This document shows positions 25,024 through 33,891 of a stretch of DNA of 64,000 nucleotides, piece by piece. Within the stretch, counting starts at the first letter, position 1; every line of letters starts with the position of its first letter. This DNA is from Robinsoniella peoriensis. Its GTDB lineage: Bacteria; Bacillota; Clostridia; Lachnospirales; Lachnospiraceae. The notes under the pieces are model-generated. The model saw nothing but the letters and a program-made list of their open reading frames with translations. It was not told the origin of the DNA and did not search any database. The stretch lies in the NCBI RefSeq assembly GCF_042680125.1, contig NZ_JBHTNY010000005.1. One strand, 5' to 3'. The translations under genes and the position numbers were made by a program.

Positions 25024-25048
25024 ACTTCGGGCCAAGTTGACCCGAAGT
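25024..25048. repeat. ICE palindrome copy 13 (parB leader)
   Basis: One mismatch (TTGACCCGAAGT). Outermost copy on the right; no more are seen in the chromosomal half. Confidence 0.93.
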
Positions 25049-25059
25049 TCCGCTATCCA

Positions 25060-25099
25060 GATACAAAAATACCGCCTATCTTGTCCAATTAGGCGGTAT
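25060..25099 (-). terminator. Intrinsic terminator at the ICE/chromosome transition
   Basis: Perfect 10-bp stem ATACCGCCTA / TAGGCGGTAT with an 11-base loop and a T run on the minus strand. It would end transcription of the small collagen-like gene before the parB leader. Confidence 0.8.
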
Positions 25100-25175
25100 C
25101 CAGTGTAATGTGATAGCTCATATTTTATTGTGGTATTCCTTATCCCGCATAGAATAAGGGGTTTTGCAGTTTTCC

Positions 25176-25274
25176 TTAAATCACGGGGTCTGTCGGCCCT
25201 GTAGGCCCGGTTGGCCCGGTGGGTCCCGCATCCTGCAGTAAATCAATGCCATACAGCTGATTATCGTTATACAT
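25176..25274 (-). CDS. Collagen-like mini-protein with Gly-Pro-Thr repeats
   Basis: A 32-residue frame, MYNDNQLYGIDLLQDA then four Gly-Pro-Thr triplets and DPVI. AAGGAGTG lies six bases before the ATG and a terminator follows 77 bases after the stop, so it looks like a complete small gene. Gly-X-Thr repeats recall the collagen-like stalks of clostridial exosporium proteins, but only four triplets are present. It may be a remnant of a longer gene or a true miniprotein; whether it belongs to the ICE or the chromosome is not clear. Confidence 0.5.
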   Translation of the reverse strand: MYNDNQLYGIDLLQDAGPTGPTGPTGPTDPVI

Positions 25275-25483
25275 ATCTATCACTCCTTTAATACATTTTT
25301 GGGTACATCAATAAAAAACAAATATTATCAATGTACTATTAAATATGCAGGGAATTATAAAGTAGTGAAAATGAATAGAATTTCTGTCATAATATGCAAG
25401 GATCTCCGTCAAACTTATATTTATAATTTCGATAGAAGATATCTTTATTCCCATTTTCCACCACAAAACCCCCAAATAAGTGC

Positions 25484-25511
25484 TGACTTTTTTATAATGG
25501 TAGTGTATAAT
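25484..25511 (+). promoter_or_regulatory. Probable promoter of the SseB-like operon
   Basis: TGACTT (25,484-25,489) and TATAAT (25,506-25,511), 16 bases apart, 43 bases before the ATG; a second TATAAT at 25,493-25,498 could be an alternative. Confidence 0.5.
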
Positions 25512-25554
25512 AAATGCATATGTTCACATAAAATAAAATGCAAGGGGAAAAACT

Positions 25555-26529
25555 ATGACTGAGGAAAGACAACAGGAACTTAAGAAATTATTAGTCAGCA
25601 ATGACTTTCATGTTGAAAAATATAAAGAGCTGGATATGCAGGAGATTATCATTTTATGCCAGACCGGCAGATCTTTAATGGAACAGAATAAAGAAGATGA
25701 AAATGCATTTAAGTTTTTTGAGACAAAATCCAAGTTTCTCTATAATGTAGTTTTGGAAAAACTGAAAGTATTAGAAGAGATGTTTGTTTTATTTTCCAAG
25801 GGAACCAACATGCCTTATATTCATTGCGATGAAGATACATTTAATGACCAGATTTTTATATTCTCCAGAGAGCAGTTTGCTCAACGGGAAGCAGCAAAAT
25901 TAAATGAGGAAAAGAAACCGGTACAGATTATTAAATTCAATAAGGACCAGTTCCTTGGTTTTTACATAAATTTATTCCCGATGGGAGCAAATGCAGTTGT
26001 AATTGACCGTGGAGTGAATTCTCTTGAAATCCAATTGGAAGAATTATGTAAGAAACCGGACTATACCAATGCTCCAAAAGAAAAAATACCGGTATTGAAT
26101 CCGGAACTGCAGCTGACAGCTCTTTATTTCATGCAGGAACTGAGAAGACCTGTTGAAAAAGAAGAAAAACAGGGATTACGGGAATTAGAAGAAGAAATGC
26201 TGGTTAATATAAGAAGAGGCAACTATCTGGTGCCGATTCAATTCAAGGAATTAAATGAAGGCGAAGAAGAGCCAAAAGAACTGACCAGAGATAATAAAAA
26301 TATTATGGTACCATTTGTAAAATACGAGAATGGCGATGTTTACCAGCCGGTATTCACAGACCCCGGAGAATTCCATAAATTTAATAAAGAAAAGAAATTC
26401 AGGGCTATTGCAATGCCTTTCCAGAATCTGAATAAAGTAGTTGTGGAGCAGGCAAAGGGAATTGTCTTAAATCCAATGGGCTTTAATCTGCTTCTGGTAA
26501 AAGGACAGCTGAATACCAAAGGAGAATAG
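25555..26529 (+). CDS. SseB-like domain protein
   Basis: A 324-residue soluble protein. The second half resembles the SseB N-terminal domain (NYLVPIQFKELNEGEEEPKE, then IMVPFVKYENGDVYQPVFTDPGEF, then GIVLNPMGFNLLLVKGQL), seen in proteins of unclear biochemical role that are often found in Lachnospiraceae. The first half repeats the same theme more loosely (MPYIHCDEDTFNDQIFIFSRE). It starts an apparent operon: the esterase gene begins 1 base after its stop. No catalytic residues are visible. Confidence 0.7.
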   Translation: MTEERQQELKKLLVSNDFHVEKYKELDMQEIIILCQTGRSLMEQNKEDENAFKFFETKSKFLYNVVLEKLKVLEEMFVLFSKGTNMPYIHCDEDTFNDQIFIFSREQFAQREAAKLNEEKKPVQIIKFNKDQFLGFYINLFPMGANAVVIDRGVNSLEIQLEELCKKPDYTNAPKEKIPVLNPELQLTALYFMQELRRPVEKEEKQGLRELEEEMLVNIRRGNYLVPIQFKELNEGEEEPKELTRDNKNIMVPFVKYENGDVYQPVFTDPGEFHKFNKEKKFRAIAMPFQNLNKVVVEQAKGIVLNPMGFNLLLVKGQLNTKGE

Positions 26530-26530
26530 A

Positions 26531-27469
26531 ATGACGATAAATAAACCGCTCAGACTGGCACTTAAAGCGTTGTCTTATGGAGGAATCGAAATAGATTCAG
26601 CCAGACATATGGCTAATCTTAAGGCAATTGATCCGCTTAAGATTTTCTATAAGACAATCGATGATAAGATATACAATGGTGATTATCAGGTGCCGGTCAG
26701 AATCTATATGCCGGATGAAGATATTCTGACCGGGGAAGGAACAAAAGGTAACACCTGCCCGGTTCTGATTTTCATTCATGGCGGCGGATGGGTTACGGAA
26801 AGCGTTGAGAATTATAACCGTGTTTGCGCCCGTATGGCGAAAAGTACCGGTCATGTAGTTGTATCGATTGAATACAGGCTTGCGCCGGAACATCGTTTTC
26901 CTATCGGGCTTATGGATTGCTATGAAGTAGTAAAGGCAGTCTATCAGAACCGCATGATTTTAAATGTTGACCCTGAGCGAATTACAATTATCGGAGACAG
27001 TGCCGGAGGCAATCTGACGGCAGCGATCTGCCAGATGGCAAGGGACAGAAAAGAATTCGTACCCCAGAGGCAGATCCTGATCTATCCGGCTGTCAGTAAT
27101 GATTATTCTGAAAAATCCCCCTTTCTATCCGTGCAGGAAAATGGGACGGATTTTCTTTTGACTGCCAAGAAAATGAGTGATTATCTGGATCTGTATCAAA
27201 GTTGTGACGAGGATCGGCAGAGTCCGTATTTTGCACCGCTTCTGGCACAGGATTTTTCCGGTCTTCCTAGAACACTGGTTATTACGGCAGAATTTGACCC
27301 TCTCAGGGATGAAGGGGAGGAGTATGCAAGAAAATTAATAGAAGCGGGAAATGCAGTGGAGGTGCATCGTATTAAAGATGCCCTGCATGGTTTTTTTGCG
27401 CTTGGGATTATGAGTTATCATGTTCAGGAGAGTTTTGAAATTATAAACAGTTTTTTAAAGGGGGTCTAG
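26531..27469 (+). CDS. Alpha/beta hydrolase of the HSL (GDSAGG) esterase family
   Basis: A 312-residue esterase/lipase. The oxyanion motif HGGGW lies near residue 82, the nucleophile Ser in GDSAGGN near 157, the acid in FDPLRDEG near 257 and the His in DALHGF near 285, so the catalytic triad is complete. There is no signal peptide. The gene sits 1 base after the SseB-like gene and 3 bases before the acyltransferase-like gene, so the three are co-transcribed; an ester made or cleaved jointly with that acyltransferase is plausible. Confidence 0.88.
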   Translation: MTINKPLRLALKALSYGGIEIDSARHMANLKAIDPLKIFYKTIDDKIYNGDYQVPVRIYMPDEDILTGEGTKGNTCPVLIFIHGGGWVTESVENYNRVCARMAKSTGHVVVSIEYRLAPEHRFPIGLMDCYEVVKAVYQNRMILNVDPERITIIGDSAGGNLTAAICQMARDRKEFVPQRQILIYPAVSNDYSEKSPFLSVQENGTDFLLTAKKMSDYLDLYQSCDEDRQSPYFAPLLAQDFSGLPRTLVITAEFDPLRDEGEEYARKLIEAGNAVEVHRIKDALHGFFALGIMSYHVQESFEIINSFLKGV

Positions 27470-27472
27470 GAA

Positions 27473-29290
27473 ATGGCTGAGACCAAGCTGGCCCGTTGGC
27501 GAAAATTAGATAACGCGGCGAAAATATTTCCGGCTACCAGCGGGAAGAAGGATACCAGGGTATTTCGCTTTTCTTGTGATTTAAGGGAAACGATCCGGGA
27601 AGAAATCCTTCAGGAGGCGCTGGATAAAACCATTGAGGCTTATCCGATGTTCTGCTCTGTGATGCGGAAAGGATTTTTCTGGTTTTATCTGGAGAAAAGT
27701 TCCCTGCGTCCTGTTGTAAAGGAAGAGAGTAAACTTCCCTGCAGCAATATCTATGTCCGGGATAAGAAGAGTCTTTTATTTGAAGTAACCTATTTCAAAA
27801 ACAGAATTAACTTTGAGGTTTTCCATGCATTGACAGATGGTACGGGTGCCATGCAGTTTACCAGGGAACTGGTGAAAAATTATATTCTAAAAGCCCACAA
27901 AGAGGAATTTCCGGAAGAGATACCTCTGGACAGTCAGGATCTTACCGATGCAGATATGGAAGACGACAGCTTCTTTAAATATTATTCTAAAACAAAATCA
28001 GATGAGAAACAAAAATCTGTTCATTCCTATCAGCTTCGGGGATTGAAATCAGATTATGAAAATATGCATATTACGGAAGGAATGGTGTCCGTAAAGCAGC
28101 TTTTGGAAAAGTCCAGGGAATATGGTGTGTCGATGACCGTATTTCTGACGGCAGTTTATCTGTGTGCTATTCACCGGGAAATGAGTCCCAGACAGGAGAA
28201 ATATCCGGTAGTTCTGATGATTCCGGTTAATCTGCGCAAGTACTTTCCATCCCAGTCCATGCTTAATTTTTTCAGCTGGATTGATGCCGGATTCCAGTTT
28301 GAAACGGGAGTTACCACATTCAAAGACGTGGTAAACCATGTGAAAGAGTTTTTTAAAATTGAACTTACCAAGGAGCGGGTTGCAGGCAGGATGAATGAAT
28401 TCATGAACCTGGAACAGAATCCTTTTTTGAGAGTGGCACCGCTGGCGCTTAAGAATCTCTGTCTGCAGGCAGCGGCAAAGTTTACCTCTAAAAATGTAAC
28501 CGCAATCTTTTCGAATATGGGTGTTGTGGACATGCCGGAAGTATATCGGCCTTATATTAAATGGTTCCATGTGTTTACCAGTACGCCGAAAACGGAACTC
28601 TGTATGTGTTCCTTTGAAGACCATGTCGTTTTAAGCTTTACCTCCAGGTTTGAAAGTGAAAATGTTCAGCGGAATTTTTTCCGCATTCTAAACGAACAGG
28701 GCGTTGAAGTGGAGATGCTAAAGGATAAATACCCGGAAAAGCGAAAACCGGTGTATCCCGGTATGCAGTTCTTTAAACTGTTTTCCTTTTTATGTCTGGC
28801 GGCTGTGGTAATCTGTGTTATGGCAAATGTAATTATTACACCTCATAGTATCTGGTCACTCTTTGTGGGGGGAGCCATGCTCTGTATGTGGCTGGCACTT
28901 GCAGTTGGATTTTACAAACGACGAAATTTACTGAAAAATGCCATGTGGCAGCTGCTGCTTATCATTGCCTGTTGTCTCGCCTGGGATGCATTTACCGGGT
29001 GGAACAGGTGGTCCATTGATTATGTACTGCCGGGTATCAGCCTTCTGACTACGATATCGATCCTGACAATTTCCAAGGTACAGCAATTAGGACCACCGGA
29101 ATATATGATTTATTACGTAATGTCAGCAGGTGTTGGAATTGTTCCGTTTCTGCTGATATTGACTGGATGTGTAGGTGTCCACTATCCTTCTGTGATCTGT
29201 TCCGGACTGTCATTTTTATTTATTGCAGCATTGGTTATATTTAAATGGAAAGATTTTATGGTGGAACTGCATAAGAAATTCCACTTTTAA
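27473..29290 (+). CDS. Condensation/alcohol-acetyltransferase-like enzyme fused to a membrane domain
   Basis: A 605-residue protein. Residues 1-420 look like the CoA-dependent acyltransferase fold (condensation domain or alcohol acetyltransferase), with the active-site-type motif FHALTDGTG near residue 120 where the family has HHxxxDG; the first His is replaced by Phe. The remaining 170 residues hold six membrane helices arranged in pairs (DUF6320-like). An acyl transfer at the membrane is likely, but donor and acceptor are unknown. AAAGGGGG stands upstream of the ATG. Confidence 0.7.
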   Translation: MAETKLARWRKLDNAAKIFPATSGKKDTRVFRFSCDLRETIREEILQEALDKTIEAYPMFCSVMRKGFFWFYLEKSSLRPVVKEESKLPCSNIYVRDKKSLLFEVTYFKNRINFEVFHALTDGTGAMQFTRELVKNYILKAHKEEFPEEIPLDSQDLTDADMEDDSFFKYYSKTKSDEKQKSVHSYQLRGLKSDYENMHITEGMVSVKQLLEKSREYGVSMTVFLTAVYLCAIHREMSPRQEKYPVVLMIPVNLRKYFPSQSMLNFFSWIDAGFQFETGVTTFKDVVNHVKEFFKIELTKERVAGRMNEFMNLEQNPFLRVAPLALKNLCLQAAAKFTSKNVTAIFSNMGVVDMPEVYRPYIKWFHVFTSTPKTELCMCSFEDHVVLSFTSRFESENVQRNFFRILNEQGVEVEMLKDKYPEKRKPVYPGMQFFKLFSFLCLAAVVICVMANVIITPHSIWSLFVGGAMLCMWLALAVGFYKRRNLLKNAMWQLLLIIACCLAWDAFTGWNRWSIDYVLPGISLLTTISILTISKVQQLGPPEYMIYYVMSAGVGIVPFLLILTGCVGVHYPSVICSGLSFLFIAALVIFKWKDFMVELHKKFHF

Positions 29291-29297
29291 GGATATA

Positions 29298-29319
29298 AAG
29301 CGGGAATCCCCGCTTTTTC
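29298..29319 (+). terminator. Terminator of the SseB-like/esterase/acyltransferase operon
   Basis: AAGCGGG-AAT-CCCCGCTT stem followed by T5, 8 bases after the stop. Confidence 0.8.
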
Positions 29320-29368
29320 ATTTCCGCAAAGTTCACAAACAGGGTTCGTATTTCAGGGAGGATAAAAG

Positions 29369-30286
29369 ATGCTGGTAATAAACAGTTTAGAAGAAGGCGC
29401 TTCGGTTTTTAAAGCGTTGGGCTCTGATCTCAGAGTGAATATCATAAAGCTGCTTATAAAAAATAATGAAATGAATATGCGGGAACTGGCATCGGCGCTT
29501 CATATTACAAACGGTGCCATTACCAGCCATATAAAAAAGCTGTCAGAAGCAGGGATTATCGATGTGCTGACAGAATGCGGCGGCAGGGGAAATCAGAAAA
29601 TCTGCAGGCTTAAGGTGAATGAAATTCTGGTGGATGCAAAGGAACAGGATAAAAAAGAAATGACTCTGTTAGAGACAGAATTTATGGTGGGGGATTATTG
29701 TGATTACGAGGTATACCCCACCTGTGGTCTGGCTACCGGGGATCACCGGATTGGCGGATGGGATAATCCGGAAGATTTTGCAAGACCTGAACATGTGGAT
29801 GCAGGTATTATCTGGTTTACCCAGGGATATGTAGAGTACAATATGTCCAGACTGCTGTCACCGGGGCACCATATTTCCCAGATTACGCTCTGTTTTGAGA
29901 TTTCATCCGAGGCACCCAGTTATAACAATGAATGGATGTCGGATGTTACTTTCAAACTCAATGGGCAGTCACTTGGAAAGTGGACAAGTCCCGGAGACTT
30001 TGGAGGAAGACATGGCATTTATACGCCGCTTTGGTGGAGCAGAAGCCTGAATCAGTACGGTCTTTTAAAACTGGTAGTCATCAGCCGAAGAGGTACATAT
30101 GTAGACGGTCTGCAGATATCGAATGTGGGGCTGGATCAGTTACGGCTGGAAGATGCAGGGGTAATCCGGTTTCGATTTGAAGTAGAGAAGGAATCGGAAC
30201 ATGTGGGCGGACTCACGTTATTTGGTGCGGGATTCGGGAATTATAACCAGGATATTATGGTCCGGGTACATTATGAAAATGAATAG
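29369..30286 (+). CDS. ArsR-type winged-helix regulator with large C-terminal domain
   Basis: A 305-residue protein. Residues 10-90 are an ArsR-like winged helix (FKALGSDLRVNIIKLLIKNN, then MNMRELASALHITNGAITSHIKKL). The remaining 200 residues form a beta-rich domain with many aromatic residues (GGWDNPEDFARPEHVDAGIIWF, GRHGIYTPLWWSRSLNQYG), resembling a sugar- or carbohydrate-binding jelly roll. I infer a regulator whose C-terminal domain senses a carbohydrate. The standard family is about 100 residues, so the C-terminal part is an addition. GGGAGG precedes the ATG. Confidence 0.78.
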   Translation: MLVINSLEEGASVFKALGSDLRVNIIKLLIKNNEMNMRELASALHITNGAITSHIKKLSEAGIIDVLTECGGRGNQKICRLKVNEILVDAKEQDKKEMTLLETEFMVGDYCDYEVYPTCGLATGDHRIGGWDNPEDFARPEHVDAGIIWFTQGYVEYNMSRLLSPGHHISQITLCFEISSEAPSYNNEWMSDVTFKLNGQSLGKWTSPGDFGGRHGIYTPLWWSRSLNQYGLLKLVVISRRGTYVDGLQISNVGLDQLRLEDAGVIRFRFEVEKESEHVGGLTLFGAGFGNYNQDIMVRVHYENE

Positions 30287-30310
30287 ATCAGGGCATGTAT
30301 TCGCTCTTAA

Positions 30311-30480
30311 GACCAGCTTTGTGGCGACAGCCTGAATTTAGAAAAGATGGGGCATAGAGGAATTGCGTGGACGTCTGCGGTCAGCCGGCAGAGTCCATGT
30401 AATTCCTCTATGTCCCATCTTTTCGTATACGCCCCCATCCGCATAGCATCTATTTCTCAACAAAACCTGAATTTATTAAA
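30311..30480. repeat. Intergenic inverted-repeat unit related to the 42-kb array
   Basis: The 325-base gap before the histidine kinase gene holds CAGCTTTGTGGCG, then a strong hairpin (arms 30,341-30,364 and 30,401-30,424, GAAAAGATGGGGCATAGAGG and its near complement), then a tail ending TCAACAAAACCTGAATTTA. The same three parts occur in the same order in each half of the 42.0-42.9 kb array. Confidence 0.7.
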
Positions 30481-30525
30481 TCTGTAGCTTTAAAAGTGTT
30501 AACTTTAAAAGTTTATCCCCCTATT

Positions 30526-30554
30526 TTGACATTCCCGCGTTTTTGTTATATAGT
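30526..30554 (+). promoter_or_regulatory. Sigma-A promoter of the YesM/YesN genes
   Basis: TTGACA (30,526-30,531), 17 bases, TATAGT (30,549-30,554), 58 bases before the ATG. Confidence 0.8.
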
Positions 30555-30611
30555 AAAAAGTAGGGAAAAATATCAAAATATACAGATTTTTTTAATAGGA
30601 CGGGGGGTTCT

Positions 30612-32372
30612 ATGGAAGAAAGACGTCATCATCAAATCATTTTCCAGCTAAAAAGCAAGATTATTGTTATTTTTGTTGTCTGTGTTATTATTCCAAGTAT
30701 TTTCTTTTTAGGCTTTTTTGTAAAAAGCTATTTTTCTTATGCGCTAAAGAGCATCATTGCCGAGAAGCAGAACATCATGAAAGAAACCCATAAAAATATC
30801 GAATTACAGTTCTCCAGTTTCAAGGACACTTCAATGTCCCTGTATTATAATGAGGCTGCCAAAAATTATATTAACAGAGAAGACTATTCCAAAGAGGATA
30901 AGTACATATCCCAGTTGCTAAGCAGTATTGTGAATTCTGAGAAATATATTGTTTCCGCAGTACTGGATCTGAATGGGATTATATATAATTCGGGTTATCA
31001 CTATCTGAATTGGGAGGAGTACCTGGATGAACATCTGGAGCAGGTCCTTGATAAAAAAGGGAAGGTGATCTGGATTCCAACGCAGCAGATGTCTGCATCC
31101 TACAATCAGAGACCGAAAAACTTTGCACTGGCGAGAGCGATCAACTCTGCGAATCAAAATGTAGGTACCCTGTGGCTGTTTTTCTCAGAAGATCTGTTCA
31201 CGAATATTTTAAAAAATCCCATATATCATGAAGAAGGCACGGATTATTATATTGTCTCCCGGAACAGGCATATCGTTACCAGCAATTATGAAGAAGAGAC
31301 AGGGGTGGTTCAAAATGGAGAACTGTTTACGAAGGCGCTCATGCAGCAAAACGGATCCTTTTCCTATCAGGACCCGGATACAGGAAAAGAAAAGACGGTG
31401 GTTTGTTCCTCATCCGAGGTGAATGACTGGGTACTTTTAACAGTGACGGATCAGAGTGTTATTTTTAAGGATGTAAACTATATTAAATGGATGGCTTCGG
31501 TGATAGCATGCCTCTATGCGGTTTTTTTGTTTACTGCCTATTATATTTTGTCTCACTATATTTTCAAACCAATGCAAAATCTCAGTACGGGCCTGCGCAG
31601 AGTATCAGAGCGGGATTTCCAAAGGATCAGGGAAACCGGAAGCGCAGATGAAATGGGAATGCTGACAGCAAATTTTAATTATATGGTGGATGAAATACAA
31701 TGTCTGATCCGGGATATCAGGGAAGAAGAAAAGGCCAAGAATGAAGAAAAGATCAAAGTGCTCTCTATGCAGATTGGACCGCATTTTATCTACAATACCC
31801 TGAATACCATTAAATGGATGGCAGCAGCCAATAAGCAGACGAACATCAAGAAGATGATAGAGTCCCTGATTAAACTAATGGTCAGCGTTACCTATAATAC
31901 TAATGAGGAAATCACTCTCCGGCAGGAAGTAGAACTGCTGGGCTGTTATGTCTATATCCAGAAAATGCGTTTTATGAATTTTGATTTTGAATATGATCTG
32001 CCTATGGAATTGGGGAATTTAAAAATATTAAAGCTGATTCTGCAGCCTTTTGTGGAAAACTGCATTCAGTATGCATTTGGAGATAAGCCGGATGGGGGCA
32101 GAATCCTCATGGAGTTTTACAAAGAAGATGCACTCTATGTAAAGATCACAGATAATGGAAAAGGGTTTAATACCGGTGTTCTGGCGGATTGTAATGCGAA
32201 GGATACCTCAAAAGGAATGGATCACGTTGGCATTGTAAACGTAATGGAGCGTATCCGCCTGAACTATGGTGAAAGCTATCACGTGTCTATCGTAAGCCAT
32301 GAGAACGAAGGAACGGAGGTTTTACTGCGGCTTCCGGTTATTGGTGAGGAGGAAGGTATAAATTTTGATTAA
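30612..32372 (+). CDS. YesM-type sensor histidine kinase
   Basis: A 586-residue membrane kinase: membrane helix 1 (about 15-37), an extracellular Cache-like sensor (about 40-290), helix 2 (about 295-315), HAMP (about 316-370), the His-kinase motif QIGPHFIYNTLNTIKWMA with the phosphorylated His near residue 394, and an HATPase domain (VENCIQYAFGDKP, DNGKGFN, GIVNVMERI). The stop overlaps the start of the YesN gene by 8 bases. Such pairs sense sugars outside the cell and switch on the adjacent ABC importer. Confidence 0.93.
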   Translation: MEERRHHQIIFQLKSKIIVIFVVCVIIPSIFFLGFFVKSYFSYALKSIIAEKQNIMKETHKNIELQFSSFKDTSMSLYYNEAAKNYINREDYSKEDKYISQLLSSIVNSEKYIVSAVLDLNGIIYNSGYHYLNWEEYLDEHLEQVLDKKGKVIWIPTQQMSASYNQRPKNFALARAINSANQNVGTLWLFFSEDLFTNILKNPIYHEEGTDYYIVSRNRHIVTSNYEEETGVVQNGELFTKALMQQNGSFSYQDPDTGKEKTVVCSSSEVNDWVLLTVTDQSVIFKDVNYIKWMASVIACLYAVFLFTAYYILSHYIFKPMQNLSTGLRRVSERDFQRIRETGSADEMGMLTANFNYMVDEIQCLIRDIREEEKAKNEEKIKVLSMQIGPHFIYNTLNTIKWMAAANKQTNIKKMIESLIKLMVSVTYNTNEEITLRQEVELLGCYVYIQKMRFMNFDFEYDLPMELGNLKILKLILQPFVENCIQYAFGDKPDGGRILMEFYKEDALYVKITDNGKGFNTGVLADCNAKDTSKGMDHVGIVNVMERIRLNYGESYHVSIVSHENEGTEVLLRLPVIGEEEGINFD

Positions 32373-33891
32373 TATAGTAATTGTAGAAGATGAAATGCTG
32401 GTCCGCCTGGGCATGAAAATGTGTCTGGATGAATATTCCGCTGAAATGAAAGTGGCTGCGGCTTTTGGCTCCGGTGAAGATGCTGAACGTTATTTTCAGC
32501 AGAATACGGCAGATGTGCTGATTACGGATATTCGTTTGACCGGTGAGACAGGGCTGGATCTGATCAGGCATCTGAAATCCCAGATGTCCCATATGGCAGT
32601 CATTGTTCTGAGCTGCTATGAGGATTTTTCTTATGCCAGAAGTGCCATGGAACTTGGTGTGGATAAATACATATTAAAGCATGAACTGTCAGAAGATGAG
32701 CTTCCCAAACTGGTTTCCGAAATTTATCAGAAAAAATTAAAAAAGGGCATGATCTCCAAGGGCAGAAATGATAATCCGGTTTTTTTTGAAGACGGAAATG
32801 GAGATAAGCGCTATCGTATTGCTTATATAAACCTGAGAGGAACCGGAGAGCGGACAACAATCAGTGAAGAAAATACAGATTATGATTTTCTCGTTGAGAT
32901 CCTCCAGGAAATATTGAATATTAACCACATGGGAGAATGTTTTTTAAGACACGGAAAGGAAGTCTTCTGTATTATGCGGTTTGAACCGGAAGAGACATCC
33001 GATCAGATCAATAAAAAAGTACTGGATTTTTATCAGAATGCCAGAAAAAATATGAAGAATTATTTTAATAAAAATCTGTTTCTGTCCATTACGGACATAT
33101 TTGACAGTCTGAGTCAGGTGAATCATTTTTATAAAGAAGCCAAAGAGGGATGCAGCCTGTCTTTTTACTATGAAACTTCCAGACTGATAGAACTTCACAA
33201 TTCCACGTCCCGGGAGCAGATAATGCCGGCGCCTGTATTTGAAAAAGAAGAGGCATTTAGTGAGCAGTGGATGGAACAGGCATCTGTACAGATGGAACGG
33301 TTCTTAAAAGCGGAAAAGGAAGCAAACCGGCCGCCGGAAGAGGTAAAGCTGCAGGTGGTAAAATTTATACATGATATGGAAGATTATCTGAGTAAATATT
33401 ACCAGACAGAACTTTATAAATTATTTTCCAAGGAAGAATCCCCCAACTATATTCTGGTAAATAGTTTTGATTCGGGGCAGGAGCTGCTGCTATGGCTGTC
33501 CGATATCCGAAAGCGGGTACAGGCTTATCTCATGGACAAAGAGAGTATGGCTGAAAAAATGGAATCCTATCTGGAAGAGCATTATGTCAAGGATTTGCCG
33601 CTGAAAGAGGTTGCTGAACATTTTCATATGAGTACAGCCTATTTCTGCCAATATTTTAAGAAACATACGGGGGATACTTTCGTTCATTATCTCAATTGCC
33701 TGCGGATTGAAAAAGCAAAACCACTGCTGCTAAAGGGGGAAGAGTCCGTTGAGGAAATTGCTGCAAAGGTAGGAATTATGAATAGCAATTATTTTTTCCG
33801 GGTATTTAAACAGATCACCGGGAAAACAGTAGGCGAGTTTAGAAAAGGCGTTTTTATGGATTCTGATATAAATTATGTGAATAAATCATAA
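32365..33891 (+). CDS. YesN-type response regulator (REC plus AraC HTH)
   Basis: A 508-residue regulator. The receiver domain has the acidic pair EDE (8-10), phospho-Asp in VLITDIRL (about 52) and the conserved Lys in DKYILKHE. The C-terminal 100 residues form two AraC-type helix-turn-helices (LKEVAEHFHMSTAYFCQYFKK, then VEEIAAKVGIMNSNYFFRVFK). The start is a TTG at 32,365 with GAGGAGG upstream. It is the partner of the YesM kinase and most likely activates the binding-protein gene at 34,022. Confidence 0.92.
   Translation: MINIVIVEDEMLVRLGMKMCLDEYSAEMKVAAAFGSGEDAERYFQQNTADVLITDIRLTGETGLDLIRHLKSQMSHMAVIVLSCYEDFSYARSAMELGVDKYILKHELSEDELPKLVSEIYQKKLKKGMISKGRNDNPVFFEDGNGDKRYRIAYINLRGTGERTTISEENTDYDFLVEILQEILNINHMGECFLRHGKEVFCIMRFEPEETSDQINKKVLDFYQNARKNMKNYFNKNLFLSITDIFDSLSQVNHFYKEAKEGCSLSFYYETSRLIELHNSTSREQIMPAPVFEKEEAFSEQWMEQASVQMERFLKAEKEANRPPEEVKLQVVKFIHDMEDYLSKYYQTELYKLFSKEESPNYILVNSFDSGQELLLWLSDIRKRVQAYLMDKESMAEKMESYLEEHYVKDLPLKEVAEHFHMSTAYFCQYFKKHTGDTFVHYLNCLRIEKAKPLLLKGEESVEEIAAKVGIMNSNYFFRVFKQITGKTVGEFRKGVFMDSDINYVNKS

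Larger units (their letters stand above)
1..25100 (-). mobile_element. Integrative conjugative element of the Tn1549/CTn type, left part missing
   Basis: The gene order ParB, ArdA, PcfB, VirD4, Maff2, VirB6, SpoVG, PrgI, VirB4, C40 peptidase, DUF4315, DUF4366 on one strand is the transfer module of the Tn1549/CTn family of Firmicutes ICEs. The DNA is clearly GC-richer than the region right of 25.3 kb. No integrase or ICE relaxase is visible, so the element continues beyond base 1. The right boundary is not resolved: the last ICE hallmark is the palindrome at 25,024-25,048 and the first clearly chromosomal gene starts at 25,555. Two insertions interrupt it, an ATPase gene near 8.4-11.0 kb and a mobilizable element in virD4. 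Confidence 0.88.

Noticed and set aside
171..25048. The 25-bp palindromes as intrinsic terminators
   Set aside because: No T run follows any copy, several are inside coding sequences, and true terminators with T runs exist separately in the same operon.
28049..28624. A 191-residue minus-strand frame
   Set aside because: Opposite the acyltransferase-like gene, whose own frame shows conserved motifs.
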